Shown piece after piece: positions 26,382-35,469 of a DNA stretch of 64,000 nt (position 1 is its first letter; each line of letters begins with the position of its first letter). Source of the DNA: Streptomyces glaucescens. Its GTDB lineage: Bacteria > Actinomycetota > Actinomycetes > Streptomycetales > Streptomycetaceae. The DNA is taken from positions 1,054,001 through 1,118,000 of the forward strand of contig NZ_CP009438.1 in assembly GCF_000761215.1 (NCBI RefSeq), given 5' to 3'. The position numbers were made by a program, and so were the translations under genes. The notes under the pieces were generated by a model. The model was given only the letters and a program-made list of their open reading frames with translations, was not told the origin of the DNA and ran no database searches.

Positions 26382-26490
26382 CCCTCCCCCGCCCGCCGTC
26401 ACCGGCCCGCGCCGGCCGTCACCGGGCGGCTCCCCGCCCGGCGGCGCTCCCCGCGCCGGCTCCGCGTCCACCGAGCCGTCGCCCGGCGGC

Positions 26491-26543
26491 TCCCCGGCCC
26501 ACGGGTCTTCGCCGGGCAGTTCCCCGGCCCACGGGTCTTCGCC
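26491..26543. repeat. Two 23-base direct repeats in the intergenic gap
   Basis: The 196-base gap between the reductase and the second NRPS (26382-26577) is built from degenerate C/G-rich units. The clearest are two identical 23-base copies at 26491-26513 and 26521-26543 (30-base period), each containing CCCACGGGTCTTCG. A proline/arginine-rich frame runs through the gap, but I do not consider it a gene. Confidence 0.6.
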
Positions 26544-26577
26544 CGGCAAGAAGCCGTCCAACGAGCACGAGGTAGGG

Positions 26578-29500
26578 ATGTCGAACAAGCGCAGGCCGAG
26601 ACGATCGTCCGCCGGACGCCCGGACCCGCATGCCCTCGTGGGCAGCCCGGACGCGCTCAGAGCCCAGGTCTGCGAGGTGCTGGGCACGCGTCTCGGCCCG
26701 GCGGACGACGGGACCAACCTGTTCGAACTGGGCCTTCAGTCCATCCAGTTGATGCAGCTCACCAGCAAGCTCAACCGCGCCGGTGTGCGGGCCGACTTCA
26801 CCGAGCTGGCCCGGGACGCCCGGCTGACCCGCTGGTACGAGCTGCTGACCGGCGGCGGCCGCACGACGGGGGCCGACGGCGACGGGTCCGCCCCGCGCCC
26901 CCTGGACGGCGCCCTCGCCGCCGACGACGCCGCCTCCGCTTTCCCGCTGACGCCCGTACAGCAGGCCTACTGGATCGGCCGCGCGGACGGACAGCCGCTG
27001 GGCGGCGTGGGCTGCCACGCCTACCTGGAGTTCGACGCCGCGCACGTCGACGCGGACCGGCTCGACACGGCCGTACGCGCCCTGCTGCGACGGCACCCGA
27101 TGCTGCGCGCCCGCTTCACCGACGACGGCACCCAGCACGTCCTGCCGGCCTCGCCCTGGCCGGGGCTGACGGTCCACGACCACACCGGCCAGGCCCCGGA
27201 CGCCGTCGGGCGGGCGCTGCTGGAGCGCCGCGAGGCGCTGTCCCACCGGCGTCTCGACGTGGCCCGCGGGGAGGTCGTGGACGTCCGGCTGAGCCGGCTC
27301 GGGGACGCGGGCTACCGCATCCACGTCAACATCGACCTCCTCGTCGCCGACGTGCACAGCATCCGCCTGGTCCTGGGCGATCTCGCCGCGCTCTACGAGG
27401 ACCCCGCGGCCCTGCCCGCGCCGGCCTACGACTTCCGGCACCACCTCGCGGACCGGGCCGCCGGACGGGCCGCCGAGCGGGCCCGCGCGCAGGCGTACTG
27501 GGCGGCGCGGCTGCCCGGCCTGCCGGGCGGCCCCGGCCTGCCGCTGCGGGCCGACCCCGGCGACATCGCGGTCCCCCGCTTCGTCCGCCGTACCGGGAGT
27601 CTCTCCCCTCGGGAGTGGGCCGCGCTGCGCGGCCGGGCCACGGAAGCGGGCGTCACCCCGTCGGTGCTGCTCGCCACGGCGTTCGCCGAGGTCCTCGCGC
27701 GGTGGAGCGGTGAACGGAACTTCCTGCTGAACGTGCCGCTGTTCGACCGTGCCCCCGCCGCGCACCCCGACGTCGACGCGATCGTCGCCGACTTCACCAG
27801 TCTGGTGCTGCTGGAGGTCGACCTGGCCCCGGGCACGGGCTTCGCCGAGCGGGCCAGGGCCGTCCAGCAGCGGCTGCACGACGACGTCGGGCACGCCGCC
27901 TACACCGGCGTGGACGTGCTGCGCGACTTCGTCCGCGCCGACGGCGAGGCGCCGCGGACCGCCCCGGTCGTCTTCGCCTGCAACGTGGACGCCCCGCTGG
28001 TGCCGGACGCCTTCGCCGCTCTCTTCGGTGACCTCGCCTGGATGGTGTCCCAGACGCCGCAGGTGTGGCTCGACTGCCAGGTGTACCTCACCCGTGACGG
28101 CGGGCTGCTGCTGGCGTGGGACGCGGTCGACGAGCTGTTCCCCGAGGGGATGCTCGACGCCATGCTCACCGCCCTCGTCGCGCTGCTGCGCGAGCTGATC
28201 GACGCGGACTGGCGCAGCGCGCCGGACGTCCCGCTGCCGGCCGCCCAGCGGCGCCGCCGGGAGCGGGCCGGCTCCGCGGTCCGCGAGCACAGCGGGCGGG
28301 CGCTGCACGAGGAGTTCTTCGCCCGGGCCGCCGAACGGGGCGAGGCTCCCGCCCTGGTGTGGAGCGCGCCGGGCCCGGACGGGCGGGACATCGCGCGCAC
28401 CGTCACGCACCGGGAACTCGCCGGGCGGGCGCTGCGCGTCGCCGGGGCCCTCGTGCGGCGGGGCGTGGGCCGGGGCTGCCCGGTGGTCGTCACCGCGCCG
28501 AAGGGCCCGGACCAGATCGCCGCCGTGCTCGGCGTGCTGGCCGCCGGGGGGACGTACGTGCCCGTCGGAACCGACCAGCCCGCGCTGCGCCGGGAGCGGA
28601 TCCTCGCCCTGAGCGGTGCGCGACTGGTCCTGGACGGCGGCGGCCCCCCGCTTCGCGCGGGCGACGGCGTGGAGGTGCTGCCGGTGGACCTGGCGCTGCG
28701 CGCCGAGCCGCTGGCGGCCCCGGTCCCCGTGGACCCGGGCGACACGGCGTACGTCGTCTTCACCTCGGGATCCACCGGCATCCCCAAGGGCGTGGAGGTG
28801 GGCCACCGGGCGGCCGTCAACACCGTCGAGGACGTCAACGAGCGGTTCGCCGTCACCGCCCGGGACCGGGTCCTCGCGGTGTCCGCCCTGGACTTCGACC
28901 TGTCGGTGTGGGACGTGTTCGGGCTGCTGTCCGCGGGCGGCGCCCTGGTGCTGCCCGCGGAGGCGGAACGGCGGGACGCGCACCGATGGCTGGAGCTGTG
29001 CCGCCGGCACGAGGTCACCGTGTGGAACTCGGTACCCGCGCTGATGGAGATGCTCCTCACCGCCGCCGACCGGGAGCCGCTGCCCCCGGCGCTGCGGCTG
29101 GCGCTGCTCTCCGGCGACTGGATCGGCCTCGGCCTGCCCGGCGCGCTGCGCGAGGCGTCCGGCGGACGGTGCCGGCTGGTCGGGCTCGGCGGCGCCACCG
29201 AGGCGGCGATCTGGTCGGTCTTCCACGAGGTGACGGACGTACCCGGCCACTGGCGGTCCGTCCCCTACGGCACTCCCCTGAGCAACCAGAGGATCCGGGT
29301 GGTCGACCCGGAGGGGCGGGACTGTCCCGACTGGGTGGCCGGCGAACTGTGGATCGGCGGGGACGGGGTCGCGCTCGGGTACCGCGGGGACCCGGAGCAG
29401 ACCGCCGAGCGCTTCGTCCGCCACCGGGGCCAGCGCTGGTACCGGACCGGAGACCTGGGCCGGTACCTGCCGGACGGGACCCTGGAGTTCCTGGGCCGCA

Positions 29501-31128
29501 CCGACCACCAGGTGAAACTGAACGGCTACCGCGTCGAACCGGGTGAGGTCGAGGCGGTTCTGCACCGGCACCCGGCGGTGGAGCACGCGGTCGCCGTGAC
29601 CGTCGGCGACCGGCGCACCGGGCTGGCGGCCGCCGTCGTCGAACGCCGCGGCCCCGCACGCCCGGCCGGCCCGCCGGCCCCCTCGGCCGCGGCGCCCGCG
29701 GCCTGTCCGGCGGTGGCGGCGGAGCACGCCCTCACCGAGACGTTCCTGGCCGCGATCCTCGACCGGCTCGGCGTCGCCGCGGCCGTCGACGACGGCCGGC
29801 CGGCGCCGTGGTCCGCGCTGCCGGCGGGCTGGGTGCCGTACCTGCTGGCCCGCGACGTGCTGGCGGGCGGCGAGGAGGCGCCCCGGCCCGGCCCGCGCTG
29901 GACGGCGGTGCGCGACGAGCGGCGGATCGCACGGCTCAGGGAGCGGCTGCGGGACACCCCCCTGGCCACGGTCGCGGACGCCTGGGACCGCGCCGCGCCG
30001 CGCCTGACGGCCGCGCTCACGGGCGGGCCCGGTGCCGCCTGGCCGCTCGACGACCCGGCGCTCACACCGGACGGCCTCGCCGGCCTGCTGCCGGGGGCCC
30101 GCGCGTGCCTGGCCGGGATCGCCGGCCACCTGGCCGGACTCGCGGCCCGGCGGGCGGAGCCGCTCGCCGTCGCGGAGTGGGCCGCTTCGGGAGGCCGGGG
30201 CGCGGCACGTGTCCTGGAGGAACTGAAGCCGGGCACGGTGACGTACACGTTGCTGGGCCCGTCGGCCGCCGCACTCGCCGCCGCCCGCGACCGGCCGACC
30301 GGGACCGCGCACACCGTGCGGGCGGTGCCGCTGGACCCGGCGGCTGTCCCGGAGGCGTGCCTGCACCGCTTCGACGCGGTGATCGTCGACGACGCCGTCA
30401 GCCGGACACCGGACGCGGACGCCGCCGCCGCCGTCCTGGCGCTGCTGGCGCGGCCGGGCGCCTCGGTCCTGCTCGTGGCGAGGAGCGAGCCGTCGCCGCT
30501 GGCGCTGCCGGGCGGGGCGGCGCCCCGGCGGCCGTCCGACGCCGCGGCGTGGCTGCGGGCGCTGGCGCGCCGCGGGTTCGCGGACGCCCGGGTGGTGCGG
30601 ACGGAACCGGACGGAGTGGCCCTGCTGACGGCCCGTCACCCGGACGACGCCCGGCACGTGGACGCGGACGCGCTGCGCGCCTGGCTCGCCGAGCGGCTGC
30701 CGTCCCACATGGTCCCCGCTGCCTTCGTGGCCCTGCCGGCGCTCCCGCTGAGCGGCAACGGCAAGGTCGACCGGGGCCGGGTCCGGGGGCTGCTCGGCGA
30801 GCGGGCCGCGCGGCCCGCGGAGGGTGCCGAGCCGCCCCGCGGGGACACGGAGGAGGGGATGGCCGCGGTGTGGTCGGAGGTGCTGGGCGTCGAGGGCGTG
30901 GCGCGCGGGGCGAACTTCTTCCTGCTGGGCGGGGACAGTCTGCTGGCGACCCGGCTGGTGACCGCCGTGCGGCGCCGGTGGGGCGTCGAGCTGCCCCTGC
31001 GCGAAGTGCTGCGCACGCCGACGGTGGCCGGTACGGCCGCGCTGGTCGACCGGTTGCGCGAGGTCCCGCCCGCCGGGTGCCCGGCGGGCGGGCCGGACGA
31101 CGGGGCGTATGACGTGGGGGTGTTGTGA
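26578..31128 (+). CDS. NRPS: CP-Cy-A(MT-like/E)-PCP (PchE-like, cysteine)
   Basis: The protein has 1516 residues. An N-terminal carrier domain (Ser55 in ELGLQSIQLMQL) is expected to accept the aryl acid. The Cy domain has Asp253, Asp258 and Ser261. The A domain has FTSGSTGIPKG near 728 and specificity residues Asp774, Leu775, Trp778, Asn817, Leu844/Ser845 and AAIW. This is the cysteine code except Trp where Tyr is usual. Between A8 and A10 lies about 330 residues of MT-like sequence with no SAM-binding glycine motif, as in the epimerase-like insert of PchE. The last PCP has Ser1454. The acidic end (DDGAYDVGVL) could dock on the TubC-type domain of the other NRPS. It should build aryl-thiazoline-S-PCP. 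Confidence 0.92.
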   Translation: MSNKRRPRRSSAGRPDPHALVGSPDALRAQVCEVLGTRLGPADDGTNLFELGLQSIQLMQLTSKLNRAGVRADFTELARDARLTRWYELLTGGGRTTGADGDGSAPRPLDGALAADDAASAFPLTPVQQAYWIGRADGQPLGGVGCHAYLEFDAAHVDADRLDTAVRALLRRHPMLRARFTDDGTQHVLPASPWPGLTVHDHTGQAPDAVGRALLERREALSHRRLDVARGEVVDVRLSRLGDAGYRIHVNIDLLVADVHSIRLVLGDLAALYEDPAALPAPAYDFRHHLADRAAGRAAERARAQAYWAARLPGLPGGPGLPLRADPGDIAVPRFVRRTGSLSPREWAALRGRATEAGVTPSVLLATAFAEVLARWSGERNFLLNVPLFDRAPAAHPDVDAIVADFTSLVLLEVDLAPGTGFAERARAVQQRLHDDVGHAAYTGVDVLRDFVRADGEAPRTAPVVFACNVDAPLVPDAFAALFGDLAWMVSQTPQVWLDCQVYLTRDGGLLLAWDAVDELFPEGMLDAMLTALVALLRELIDADWRSAPDVPLPAAQRRRRERAGSAVREHSGRALHEEFFARAAERGEAPALVWSAPGPDGRDIARTVTHRELAGRALRVAGALVRRGVGRGCPVVVTAPKGPDQIAAVLGVLAAGGTYVPVGTDQPALRRERILALSGARLVLDGGGPPLRAGDGVEVLPVDLALRAEPLAAPVPVDPGDTAYVVFTSGSTGIPKGVEVGHRAAVNTVEDVNERFAVTARDRVLAVSALDFDLSVWDVFGLLSAGGALVLPAEAERRDAHRWLELCRRHEVTVWNSVPALMEMLLTAADREPLPPALRLALLSGDWIGLGLPGALREASGGRCRLVGLGGATEAAIWSVFHEVTDVPGHWRSVPYGTPLSNQRIRVVDPEGRDCPDWVAGELWIGGDGVALGYRGDPEQTAERFVRHRGQRWYRTGDLGRYLPDGTLEFLGRTDHQVKLNGYRVEPGEVEAVLHRHPAVEHAVAVTVGDRRTGLAAAVVERRGPARPAGPPAPSAAAPAACPAVAAEHALTETFLAAILDRLGVAAAVDDGRPAPWSALPAGWVPYLLARDVLAGGEEAPRPGPRWTAVRDERRIARLRERLRDTPLATVADAWDRAAPRLTAALTGGPGAAWPLDDPALTPDGLAGLLPGARACLAGIAGHLAGLAARRAEPLAVAEWAASGGRGAARVLEELKPGTVTYTLLGPSAAALAAARDRPTGTAHTVRAVPLDPAAVPEACLHRFDAVIVDDAVSRTPDADAAAAVLALLARPGASVLLVARSEPSPLALPGGAAPRRPSDAAAWLRALARRGFADARVVRTEPDGVALLTARHPDDARHVDADALRAWLAERLPSHMVPAAFVALPALPLSGNGKVDRGRVRGLLGERAARPAEGAEPPRGDTEEGMAAVWSEVLGVEGVARGANFFLLGGDSLLATRLVTAVRRRWGVELPLREVLRTPTVAGTAALVDRLREVPPAGCPAGGPDDGAYDVGVL

Positions 31129-31193
31129 CCGGCGGGACGGGCCGCCGGGTCGCCGACTCCGCGCACGGTGACGCGGCGGGCGCCCGCCCGGGC

Positions 31194-31370
31194 GCAGCCG
31201 GTCCCCGGGGGCAGCCGGTCCCGGGCGCGGCCAGTCCCGAGCGCAGCCGATCCAGGGCGCAGCCAGTCCCGGGCGCAGCCGAACCCCGGCGCAGCCGAAC
31301 CCCGGCGCAGCCGAACCCGGGCGCAGCCAGTCCCGGGCGCAGCCGATCCAGGGCGCGGCCGGTCCCGGGT
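31194..31370. repeat. 16-bp minisatellite, eleven units, inside the NRPS operon
   Basis: Eleven tandem copies of a 16-base unit (consensus GCAGCCgatCCcGGGC) fill 31194-31370 in the 410-base gap 31129-31538 between the NRPS and the aryl-AMP ligase. Units at 31275 and 31291 are identical; units at 31243 and 31339, and at 31259 and 31323, are also identical to each other, indicating block duplication. The unit is not a multiple of three. The rest of the gap is GC-rich with no gene that I can support. The repeat may vary in copy number between strains. Confidence 0.85.
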
Positions 31371-31538
31371 GCGCCGGGGCGCGGAGCCGGTGGGGGCGGG
31401 TCCGCCCGCCCGCTCCCCGGCCCGGGCCCCGCTGCCCCGGGACCGCCGGACGGTCCGCCCGCCCTCCGTCGGCGGCCCGCCCGGCCTTCCGCATCGTGCG
31501 CGCGACAACCCTTCCGCAAGCGACAGTTGGGATGATCC

Positions 31539-33137
31539 ATGCTTGAAGGCTGTGTGCCGTGGCCCGAGTCGTTCGCCCGTGCCTACCGGGCCGGGGGCTA
31601 CTGGAACGACGAGCTGCTGGGCGACCTGCCCCTGTCCCCGCCGGGGGCGCGGGACAGGACGGCCGTGGTCACCGGCGACCGCACCCTGACCTACGGCCGG
31701 CTCGACGAGGCGGCCGACCGGCTCGCCGCCGGACTGCGCGGCCTCGGCGTCCGCGCCGGTGACCGGGTCGTGGTGCAGCTCCCCAACGACGTGGAGATGG
31801 TGGTGCTCTGCCTCGCCCTCTTCCGGCTGGCGGCCCTGCCCGTGTTCGCCCTGCCCGCGCACCGGTCGGCGGAGATCACCCACCTGGTGAACAGCTCCGA
31901 GGCGGTGGCGTACGTCTGCGCCGACCACGTCCTCGACTGCGACTACCGGGCCGTCGCCAAGGAGGTCCTGGGCGCTGCGCACACCCTGCGGCACGTGCTG
32001 GTGGCCGGCGACGCGGGCCCGTTCACCCCGCTGGCCGAGGTGGCCGCGGATCCGGTGGACCTCCCGGCGCCGGACCCGGCGGACGTGGCGCTGTTCCTGC
32101 TGTCCGGGGGCACCTCGGGGCCGCCGAAGCTGATCCCGCGCACCCACGCCGACTACACCTTCCAGCTGCGCCGAAGCGCGCGGCTGTGCGGCTTCGGGCC
32201 CGGCACCCGGTACCTGTGCGCGCTGCCCATGGGCCACAACTTCGCGCTGGCCTGCCCGGGCGTGCTGGGCACGCTGCGCGTGGGCGGCACGGTCGTGCCG
32301 GCGCCCGCGCCCACCCCCGAGTCGTGCTTCCCGCTCATCGAGCGCGCCGGGGTCACGGTCACCTCACTGGTGCCGCCCCTGGTCCCGCTGTGGCTGGACG
32401 CCGCCGAGTGGACCGAGCACGACCTCGACTCCCTGAGGCTGCTCCAGGTCGGCGGGGCCCGGCTCAGCCCGGCGACGGCGCGCGAGGTGCCCGAAGGGCT
32501 CGGCTGCACCCTGCAGCAGGTGTACGGGATGGCCGAGGGGCTGCTCAACTACACGCGGCTGGACGATCCGGAGAGCGTGGTCTTCCACACCCAGGGCCGC
32601 CCCCTGGCCCCGGCCGACGAGATCCGCGTGGTCCGCGAGGACGGGGCGGAGGCGGCGCCGGGCGAGGAGGGCGAGCTGTACACGCGCGGCCCGTACACGG
32701 TGCGCGGCTACTTCCGGGCCGCGGAACGCAATCGCACCCAGTTCACCGAGGACGGCTTCTACCGCACCGGTGACCTGGTCCGGCGGACGGCCGCGGGCTA
32801 CTTCGAGGTGGTGGGACGCGTCAACGACGTGATCAACCGGGGTGGTGAGAAGGTGCCCGCCCAGGAGGTCGAGGAGCATCTGCTCGCCGACCCCCGGATC
32901 GCCTCGGCCGCGCTGATCGCCCTGCCGCATCCGCAGCTCGGGGAGCAGACCTGCGCGTGCGTGGTGCCACGCGACCCCGGGCACCCGCCGACGCTGCGCG
33001 AGGTGCGCGCCGGGCTGCGGGACCGCGGGATCGCGCCGTACAAACTGCCGGACCGGCTGGAAGTGGTGTCCCGGATACCGCTGACCGCGGTCGGCAAGAT
33101 GGACAAGAAGGCGCTCAGGGCCCGGTTCGGGGACTGA
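31539..33137 (+). CDS. Aryl-acid AMP ligase, salicylate type (DhbE/PchD family)
   Basis: The protein has 532 residues. It should form salicyl-AMP and load it on the N-terminal carrier domain of the NRPS at 26578. The ATP loop is LLSGGTSGPPKLIPRTH and the A10 region TAVGKMDKKALR. The substrate motif is GHNFALACPG (His233, Asn234). The residue aligned with DhbE Ser240 is Cys239, and the residue aligned with Val337 is Leu336 (EGLLNYTR). That pairing is the one known for salicylate-activating enzymes as opposed to 2,3-dihydroxybenzoate. No salicylate synthase gene is visible, so the acid must come from elsewhere. The start is an ATG with a weak ribosome site after a repeat-rich gap. Confidence 0.88.
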   Translation: MLEGCVPWPESFARAYRAGGYWNDELLGDLPLSPPGARDRTAVVTGDRTLTYGRLDEAADRLAAGLRGLGVRAGDRVVVQLPNDVEMVVLCLALFRLAALPVFALPAHRSAEITHLVNSSEAVAYVCADHVLDCDYRAVAKEVLGAAHTLRHVLVAGDAGPFTPLAEVAADPVDLPAPDPADVALFLLSGGTSGPPKLIPRTHADYTFQLRRSARLCGFGPGTRYLCALPMGHNFALACPGVLGTLRVGGTVVPAPAPTPESCFPLIERAGVTVTSLVPPLVPLWLDAAEWTEHDLDSLRLLQVGGARLSPATAREVPEGLGCTLQQVYGMAEGLLNYTRLDDPESVVFHTQGRPLAPADEIRVVREDGAEAAPGEEGELYTRGPYTVRGYFRAAERNRTQFTEDGFYRTGDLVRRTAAGYFEVVGRVNDVINRGGEKVPAQEVEEHLLADPRIASAALIALPHPQLGEQTCACVVPRDPGHPPTLREVRAGLRDRGIAPYKLPDRLEVVSRIPLTAVGKMDKKALRARFGD

Positions 33138-33252
33138 GGGACCGGCGCCGGAGGGGTCCGGGCCCGCCGCCGTACGCTCCGTCGCGGGCGCGTGCGGCCC
33201 GGAACCCGCGGGCGGCACGGGCCGGCGGCGGGGGGCGTCCGCGCGTCCCGGC

Positions 33253-33918
33253 TCAGACGTTCTGGGCCAGCAGGCCGTCGATCACGGCTTCGAGTCCGCG
33301 CCGGTGGTGGTCGACGGAGGTCAGCTCGACCCAGCGGGGTCCGATCACGGCGAGCCGCGGGAAGTCCGACTCGGTCACGGAGGACATGACGCGCTGCCGG
33401 TACGGCGGAGCCTTCGCGTCGCGCGTGCGCTCGCGGTTGAAGCGGACGGTGAGTTCACCGACGGTGTAGTACCAGATGACACGGTAGGCGTAGACGGCGT
33501 CGTCGGGGCTCAGCCCGCAGGCGATCAGCGCGTCGATCATGTTCTCCACGATCCACATCGCGGAGAGACTCACGAACTTGTCGGAGGCGAGCACCTCCAC
33601 CACCCAGGGGCAGTCCGCGAGGATGTCGTGCAGGACCTGTGCCCCGGCGAACAGTCGCTCCCGCGGCTGCTCGGGGAACCGCGGGCGCGGGAAGCTCCGG
33701 GCGTGCGCTTCGAGCAGGAGCATCAGCAGCTCGTCCTTGTCCTGCACGTGGTGGTACAGGGCCATCGGCGTGCTGGACAGCTCCTTGGCCAGGCGCCGCA
33801 TGGACAGTCGCTCCGCCCCTTCCTCGTCGAGGATGCGCTGGGCGGCGGTGAGGATCGCGTCACGGGACAGACGGGGCGGACGGCCTACCTTGCCGGACCG
33901 TCGATCGGGGGACTGCAT
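33253..33918 (-). CDS. TetR-family transcriptional regulator (paralogue of 412-1104)
   Basis: The protein has 221 residues from the ATG at 33918, preceded by GGAAG. The HTH region LSRDAILTAAQRIL and MRRLAKELSSTPMALYHHV is nearly the same as in the TetR at 412-1104, and the ligand domain keeps VYAYRVIWYYTVGEL. It is divergent from the P450 gene and convergent with the aryl-AMP ligase. The 235-base spacer to the P450 is the obvious place for its operator, so it probably controls the P450/monooxygenase genes and itself. Sharing of ligand or operators with its paralogue is inference. Confidence 0.9.
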   Translation of the reverse strand: MQSPDRRSGKVGRPPRLSRDAILTAAQRILDEEGAERLSMRRLAKELSSTPMALYHHVQDKDELLMLLLEAHARSFPRPRFPEQPRERLFAGAQVLHDILADCPWVVEVLASDKFVSLSAMWIVENMIDALIACGLSPDDAVYAYRVIWYYTVGELTVRFNRERTRDAKAPPYRQRVMSSVTESDFPRLAVIGPRWVELTSVDHHRRGLEAVIDGLLAQNV

Positions 33919-34153
33919 GCGTTCCGCTTCCTTCACTGTTCCGGACCGATGGCGCGCGCGACGGAAGCGGCTCCCAGGTCGCTGACAGTGTAGTGCCGGA
34001 GATTCCGCCGGATGTTGCGGAGTGATCACGTCCTGGACACTCCCCGGACGCGTCCGCACCGGGCACCGCGCCGACGGACGGCGTCATTCCCGCGCGGAAA
34101 GGAACCGGCAAGAATCCGGACAGCGGACAGAGGCGGCCTGTCAATCTAAGCCA
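33919..34153. promoter_or_regulatory. Divergent promoter region, TetR / P450
   Basis: This 235-base spacer lies between the leftward TetR and the rightward P450. It should contain the TetR operator and both promoters. I could see only short GC-rich symmetries (for example CCGG arms around 33997-34012) and no convincing long palindrome. Confidence 0.45.
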
Positions 34154-35365
34154 ATGAGTCAGCCCGCTCTCAGTGTTCGTTCCCTGGACCTCACCGATCC
34201 GGCCACTTTCATCGAGAACGACATCCACGAGTTCTGGCGCGACGTACGTGCGCGGCAACCCGTCTACTGGCACGAACCGACCGACCGCAATCCCGGTTTC
34301 TGGGTGGTGTCCCGCTATGCGGACGTGCAGTCGCTGTACCACCACGGCGCCCTGAGCTCGGCCAGGGGAAACGTCCTCGACGTGGTGCTGCGGGGCGACG
34401 ACTCCGCGGGCGGGAGCATGCTCGCCGTCACCGACGCCCCGCGCCACCGCAGCCTGCGCAACCTCATGTTCAGCGCGTTCACGCCGCGGGTCCTCGGCGA
34501 GGTCGTCGAAAAGGTCCGGAAACGTACGGACGATCTCGTGTCGGCGGTACTCGAGAAGGACACCTTCGACTTCGCCGCGGAGGTCGCCGAGCAGATCCCG
34601 ATGAACACGATCTGTGATCTGCTGTCCATTCCGGCCGCGGACCGCGGCGCCCTGTTGCAGTGGAACAAGATGGCCCTGTCGTCGGGCCACGCGGACAGCA
34701 GCGAACTCGACGCGCTCGGCGCCCGCAACGAGATCGTGCTGTATTTCATGGAGCTGGCGCAGGAACGGCGGGACAACCCGGGCGACGACGTCATCAGCAT
34801 GCTCGCGACCTCGGAGGTCGACGGCCGTCTGCTCACCGTCGAGGAAGTCGCCGTCAACTGCTACAGCCTCATTCTCGGCGGCGACGAGACCTCCCGGATA
34901 TCGGCGATCTGCGCGGTCCTCGCGCTCATCGAGAACCCGGACCAGTGGCAGGCGCTGCGGACCGGGGAGGTCTCCTTCGAGTCCGCGGTGGAGGAAGTGA
35001 TCCGCTGGGCGACGCCGGGCATCCACCTGGCGCGCACCGCCGTCGAGGACTTCGAGATCCGCGGTGCGAAGGTGCGCGCCGGCGACATCGTGACGCTGTG
35101 GAACATCTCGGCGAACAACGACGAGTCGGTCTTCGACCAGCCGCGCCGGTTCACGCTGTCCCGCTCGCCCAACCGGCACCTGTCGTTCGGTCACGGCCCG
35201 CACTACTGCCTGGGCGCCTACCTCGGCCGGGGCGAACTGCGGGCGCTGCTGAGCGCGCTGGTCGAACACGTCGGAGGGATGGAGCTGCGCGGGACTCCCC
35301 GCCCCATCTACTCCAACTTCCTCACCGGTTACGAGAGCCTGCCGGTTCACTTCGAGGGCCGCTGA
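34154..35365 (+). CDS. Cytochrome P450
   Basis: The protein has 403 residues, a normal bacterial class I P450. Heme-binding motif FGHGPHYCLG contains the ligand Cys352. The ExxR motif lies in EEVIRW. The I-helix reads LILGGDETSR (Asp244, Glu245, Thr246), with an acid-alcohol pair for oxygen activation. The ATG at 34154 gives the expected N-terminus, although no strong ribosome site precedes it. It is followed after 104 bases by the flavin monooxygenase gene. Position after the aryl-thiazoline genes suggests hydroxylation or desaturation of that product, possibly while carrier-bound. The substrate is unknown, and no dedicated ferredoxin gene lies next to it. Confidence 0.92.
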   Translation: MSQPALSVRSLDLTDPATFIENDIHEFWRDVRARQPVYWHEPTDRNPGFWVVSRYADVQSLYHHGALSSARGNVLDVVLRGDDSAGGSMLAVTDAPRHRSLRNLMFSAFTPRVLGEVVEKVRKRTDDLVSAVLEKDTFDFAAEVAEQIPMNTICDLLSIPAADRGALLQWNKMALSSGHADSSELDALGARNEIVLYFMELAQERRDNPGDDVISMLATSEVDGRLLTVEEVAVNCYSLILGGDETSRISAICAVLALIENPDQWQALRTGEVSFESAVEEVIRWATPGIHLARTAVEDFEIRGAKVRAGDIVTLWNISANNDESVFDQPRRFTLSRSPNRHLSFGHGPHYCLGAYLGRGELRALLSALVEHVGGMELRGTPRPIYSNFLTGYESLPVHFEGR

Positions 35366-35469
35366 CACCCCCGCGGGAGGAGCCCGCGCGGAGGCGGTGG
35401 ACCCGAGGACACGAAGACATTGCTGCCCACAGAGCCGTCCGCGAGAACTTCTGGAGTCGAGAGGTGAGC

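Noticed and set aside
26378..26575. A 65-codon frame overlapping the reductase stop (GTGA)
   Set aside because: The peptide is almost only Pro, Arg, Ala and comes from the repeat-built spacer; no ribosome site or family match.
31194..31370. CRISPR array
   Set aside because: Units are 16 bases, directly tandem with no spacers, and no cas gene is present.
31125..31535. A 136-codon frame overlapping the NRPS stop and crossing the minisatellite
   Set aside because: It is open because the repeat has no stops in any frame. The peptide is a simple Pro/Arg/Ser repeat with no homology; kept only as a repeat feature.
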